Assembly (NCBI GenBank): GCA_034520365.1
Contig: JAXHNP010000003.1
Coordinates: 1 to 64,000 of the forward strand
Source of the DNA: Desulfobacterales bacterium
GTDB taxonomy: Bacteria; Desulfobacterota; Desulfobacteria; Desulfobacterales; Desulfosalsimonadaceae
Direction: 5' to 3'
DNA length: 64,000 nucleotides
In this document: positions 61,247 through 64,000 of the stretch, piece by piece
Numbering within the stretch: position 1 is the stretch's first letter
Layout: the number at the start of each line of letters is the position of its first letter
The notes under the pieces: model-generated
Database searches by the model: none
Seen by the model: only the letters and a program-made list of their open reading frames with translations
Told to the model about the DNA's origin: nothing
Made by a program: the position numbers and the translations under genes

Positions 61247-61891
61247 TTAAGATGCCGAAGGCTTATTAACCGGAAATTTACGGTTTTTGGCGTGGATCAG
61301 GGTCCAGTATCCGAACAGATTCACCGGCGTGACATCCATCACGTCCAGCGCATTTTCGGCGATAAACCGCTGTTTGGAAAACCGGGGACGAAAGCCCAGG
61401 ACCTTTTGAAGGGGCGTTAACATGGTCTCAAACAGGCTGGGAAAAAAATGATTATTGCTGAAATGGTTTAAAATAAAAAGATCCCCGTCCGGCTTGCAGA
61501 CGCGCTTTATCTCATCCATCATTAATTGGGGGTCGGGCACAACAGTGGCCACATACATGGCTGAAATCTTATCAAAATAATTATCCGGAAAGCAAATTTT
61601 TTGGGCATCCATGATGGAGAGGCAAATATTTGACAAACAGGCCTTCGCGATGTTTTCGCGGGCAACCCCCAGCATATCCGGAGAGATATCAATACCGTAC
61701 ACCTGGACATCCTCAGGATAATAGGTTAGCGCCAGCCCCGTGCCGATACCAACCTCCAGAACCCTGTCCCCGCTGCAGCAACCCATCTTTGCCACCGCCG
61801 TTTTCCGGCCCTGCTCAAAAATGCGGCCGAAAATTTTATCATAGCTTCCCGCATACCGTTTATAGGTATTTATTATTGATGATTCATCCAT
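61247..61891 (-). CDS. SAM-dependent methyltransferase, PmtA-like
   Basis: 214 residues with a Rossmann SAM-binding fold: VLEVGIGTGLALTYYP (motif I), YGIDISPDML, and DAQKICFPDNYFDKISA (motif II region). The N terminus IINTYKRYAGSYDKIFGRIF and the C-terminal RPRFSKQRFI resemble bacterial phosphatidylethanolamine N-methyltransferases. The ATG at 61891 was chosen because AGAGG lies 6 bases upstream; another ATG lies 9 codons earlier. It may methylate phospholipid head groups, but quinone or small-molecule targets remain possible. Confidence 0.8.
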   Translation of the reverse strand: MDESSIINTYKRYAGSYDKIFGRIFEQGRKTAVAKMGCCSGDRVLEVGIGTGLALTYYPEDVQVYGIDISPDMLGVARENIAKACLSNICLSIMDAQKICFPDNYFDKISAMYVATVVPDPQLMMDEIKRVCKPDGDLFILNHFSNNHFFPSLFETMLTPLQKVLGFRPRFSKQRFIAENALDVMDVTPVNLFGYWTLIHAKNRKFPVNKPSAS

Positions 61892-62132
61892 CGAAAACCT
61901 CTGCAAAATCCGCTCCATTGATTTTAACTGCTTATAAAAAGTTAATTAGCTTAGGACAAGTGGAAAAGATGAGTCAATGCTTTATTTCATATTCTAATTT
62001 AATCGACGGAAGAACCTCACGCAATCAGAAATGCTGGCCTTTTTCCGCATGCCCGGCACCATCCGCCATTTGCCGGCCTATGATGGGAATTGACAAACCC
62101 CGTGCCAATGGATTAAAAATTTATCATCTTTT
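61892..62132. other. Intergenic region before crotonase gene
   Basis: About 240 bases between the methyltransferase start and the palindrome at 62133. I see no gene with a ribosome-binding site. It must contain the leftward promoter of the methyltransferase gene. Confidence 0.45.
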
Positions 62133-62183
62133 ACCTAAATTGAGCGTTTCAGATTGCTAAAATCTGAAACGCTCAATTTAGGT
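62133..62183. repeat. Perfect 23-bp inverted repeat
   Basis: The arm at 62133-62155 (core TTGAGCGTTTCAGATT) is an exact reverse complement of 62161-62183, with a 5-base loop GCTAA. Such a long perfect stem exceeds a normal terminator; only TTTTAG follows. It may be a terminator, a transposon-derived palindrome, or a processed RNA hairpin. It lies 80 bases before the crotonase start. Confidence 0.85.
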
Positions 62184-62264
62184 TTTAGCTGTTTGGCCAT
62201 GCCGGCACCGAAACCGGCGGACATACGTATATTTTAATTTTCAACCATTTCAGGGAGGCCCTAT

Positions 62265-63056
62265 ATGTCCTACAACACGATCATTTATGAAGAACAAAAC
62301 GGTGTCGCCACCATTACCATCAACCGGCCGAAATCCTTAAACGCCCTTAACTCGGAAGTTTTACATGAGCTCACGCCTTTGCTGGAGAGCATCGCCCAAA
62401 AGGAAGAAATCCGGGTGTTAATTATCACCGGGGCCGGCGAGAAGGCATTTGTAGCAGGTGCGGACATTTCAGAACTGGCTGAGTTAAACGCCCTTCAGGG
62501 GAAATATTTTGTTAAAACCGGCCATGAATGCATGGCCAAACTGCAGAACCTGCCAATCCCTGTGATTGCAGCGGTAAACGGGTTTGCGCTGGGCGGCGGG
62601 CTTGAACTGGCAATTGCCTGCGATTTTATCTATGCCTCGGAAAACGCCAAATTCGGGCTTCCGGAAATCACCCTGGGCCTCATTCCCGGCTTCGGCGGCA
62701 CCCAGCGACTGGCCAGGATTGTGGGCAAAAATATCGCCAAAGAGATGATCTTTACCGGAAAACCCATTTCTGCCAAAGAGGCCCGGGATCTGGGCATTGT
62801 AAACAAAATTCTCGCCCATGAAGATCTGATGACGGAAACCCGAAAAACCGCGGAAAGCATATCCGCCAAAGGCAGGGTCTCGCTCAATGCCGCCAAGGAA
62901 GCAGTTAATCGCGGGGTGGAAGTGGATCTGCTCACCGGCTGCAGCATCGAAATCGACGCGTTCGGGCTTTGCATGGCCAGCGAGGATGCCCGGGAGGGCA
63001 CGAGCGCGTTTCTTGAAAAGCGAAAACCCAATTTTAAAGGAAATTTGAAGGGATAA
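62265..63056 (+). CDS. Enoyl-CoA hydratase/crotonase family protein
   Basis: 263 residues of the crotonase fold: oxyanion-hole AFVAGADISELAEL (about 64-77), NGFALGGGLELAIACDFIYAS (about 105-125) and the catalytic-Glu region FGLPEITLGLIPGFGGTQRLAR. Both Glu positions expected for hydratase activity (LELA and LPEITLG) are present. It hydrates short-chain enoyl-CoA such as crotonyl-CoA in beta-oxidation or butyrate metabolism. GGGAGG precedes the ATG. It is isolated from other beta-oxidation genes but accompanies the CoA ligases in the window. Confidence 0.9.
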   Translation: MSYNTIIYEEQNGVATITINRPKSLNALNSEVLHELTPLLESIAQKEEIRVLIITGAGEKAFVAGADISELAELNALQGKYFVKTGHECMAKLQNLPIPVIAAVNGFALGGGLELAIACDFIYASENAKFGLPEITLGLIPGFGGTQRLARIVGKNIAKEMIFTGKPISAKEARDLGIVNKILAHEDLMTETRKTAESISAKGRVSLNAAKEAVNRGVEVDLLTGCSIEIDAFGLCMASEDAREGTSAFLEKRKPNFKGNLKG

Positions 63057-63457
63057 GCGTTTTTTTGCTTGACAGCGGTATTCGCATTGGCTAAAAAATA
63101 CAAGATTTTTCAATAATTTCCATCACAAAAGGAAAACAGCGGAAAAATGCATCGACATTGCGGACCTTTTGCTGGGTTTGGGAACTATTTCTTTTTTCAC
63201 TAGTCTTCCCATGGACCAGCAATCAAGCCATTAAGCAGACCGGATTTGCATAAAGACCATGGGGAGACGCCGCAAGGATCCCCATGGGTTTATTTTCAAG
63301 GCTGTGGGGGTAAAAAAACTCCGCGGCCTTTTTTATTTTAAGCCCGGCATACCGGATGGCCCGTATCCGGCGGCCCCGGCCGACACTGGATTGAACTTGC
63401 CGGCATTCGCATCATGCGTCAACTTGTCAATGCTGTAACACAACAGGAGGGTTCAGG
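63057..63457. other. Structured non-coding region upstream of paaK
   Basis: 400 bases without a gene. A possible promoter TTGACA (63069-63074), 17 bases, CTAAAA (63092-63097), is followed by a CCATGGGGA (63257-63265) / TCCCCATGG (63279-63287) hairpin whose loop contains GACGCCGCAAGGA, and then by a terminator at 63298-63339. The arrangement suggests a small RNA or an attenuated leader; I do not recognise a known riboswitch. Confidence 0.45.
63298..63339 (+). terminator. Rho-independent terminator or attenuator
   Basis: AAGGCTGTGGGG (63298-63309) pairs with CTCCGCGGCCTT (63319-63330) using G-U pairs, closing an A-rich loop, followed by TTTTATTTT. It lies about 240 bases after the crotonase gene and about 120 before paaK. 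Confidence 0.7.
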
Positions 63458-64000
63458 ATGATTTTCGACATCGAATATGAAACCATGCCCCGGGAGGCAC
63501 TTGAGTCCATCCAGCTCAGACGGCTTCAGACCACCTTATCCAGGGTTTATGCCACCGTTCCGTTTTATCGGAAAAAGTTTGACGAAGCCGGCGTACTGCC
63601 CGGTGATATGAAATCCCTGGACGATCTTAAACGACTGCCGTTTACGGTCAAGCAGGACCTTCGCGATAATTATCCCTTTGGCATGTTTGCCGTGCCCATG
63701 GAAAATGTGGTCCGGATCCATGCCTCCTCCGGCACCACCGGAAAACCCACGGTGGTGGGCTACACCGCCCGCGACATTAATACCTGGGCAGAACTCATTG
63801 CCCGCTCCCTCGCCTCCGCCGGTGCCTCCCGGGGGATATCATTCACAACGCTTATGGATACGGGCTTTTCACCGGCGGGCTGGGCTTTCACTACGGCGCG
63901 GAAAAACTGGGCGCCTCCGTGATACCGGTGTCCGGCGGCAACACCAAACGCCAGGTTATTATCATGAAAGATTTCGGTCCCACCATCCTTACCGCCACCC
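63458..64000 (+). pseudogene. paaK: Phenylacetate-CoA ligase, apparent frameshift, cut by window end
   Basis: The first 125 codons match PaaK, which activates phenylacetate and other aryl acids to CoA thioesters: [23 protein letters not shown], then the AMP-binding loop [14 protein letters not shown]. At the GGGGG run 63831-63835 the frame breaks: the conserved continuation ([22 protein letters not shown] and [12 protein letters not shown]) is encoded in the next frame and runs to the window end. One extra G would restore a perfect PaaK. This is either a sequencing error in a homopolymer or a true frameshift. AGGAGGG precedes the ATG. Confidence 0.85.

Overview
The window looks like chromosome of a Gram-negative, selenocysteine-using anaerobe of the Desulfobacterota type (Desulfobacterales-like). 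Evidence: a selC tRNA, an outer-membrane beta-barrel protein, PlsB, LapA, LolB-like and TPR lipoproteins, an RpoH-type sigma factor, LarC, a plant-like DapB, single-subunit fatty-acid and aryl-acid CoA ligases, and many Ras-like GTPase, roadblock and PATAN regulatory proteins. Genus-level placement is inference. No phage, insertion sequence or CRISPR array is visible; this is core chromosome with one unusual regulatory cluster.

Layout. 1-9112: the 3' part of an initiator tRNA, an orphan LuxR-type regulator with an abnormal receiver, a long-chain acyl-CoA ligase, an outer-membrane protein, mpl, hemL, a divergent KptA-like protein, tRNA-Lys, and a decaying patch holding an MgtE-type CBS fragment and a DUF2062 gene without an ordinary start. 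9561-16121 (+): rpsF-rpsR-DUF2232-rplI-dnaB, hflX, suhB and a small cysteine protein. 16145-18909 (-): dnaA overlapping a GlcD-type FAD oxidase, with an AT-rich 640-bp gap beyond dnaA. 19551-29161 (+): NamZ-type DUF1343 protein, RNase HI, plsB, a MurU-AmgK fusion, dapB and a peptide-binding protein. 29158-36499 (-): alaS, recA, thpR, pgpA, larC and an M20 peptidase. 36577: selC (+).

36708-47541 (-) is the most unusual region. It holds an MglB-like roadblock protein, an MglA-like GTPase, two uncharacterised proteins, a zinc-ribbon/HAMP membrane sensor, a PATAN-like protein, a receiver-PATAN-roadblock protein, a second roadblock protein, a TPR-containing type IV pilus/type II secretion ATPase, a PilZ protein and a class III nucleotide cyclase. 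I read it as a candidate GTPase, c-di-GMP and cyclic-nucleotide control module for a pilus or secretion motor. 47888-60835 (-): purB, a cell-wall amidase, mutS, lapA, a UPF0280 protein, a dGTPase-like protein, a RimK-like ATP-grasp protein, two lipoproteins and rpoH. 60967-64000: tRNA-Arg, a PmtA-like methyltransferase, a crotonase, and a paaK with an apparent one-base frameshift that runs off the window.

Scattered genes form a partial pathway: Mpl, the NamZ-type enzyme, the MurU-AmgK fusion and the amidase point to peptidoglycan recycling that bypasses de novo UDP-MurNAc synthesis. Acyl-CoA ligase, crotonase and PaaK point to growth on fatty or aromatic acids. Many starts were moved downstream of the longest open frame on the basis of ribosome-binding sites or family starts; each entry says where.
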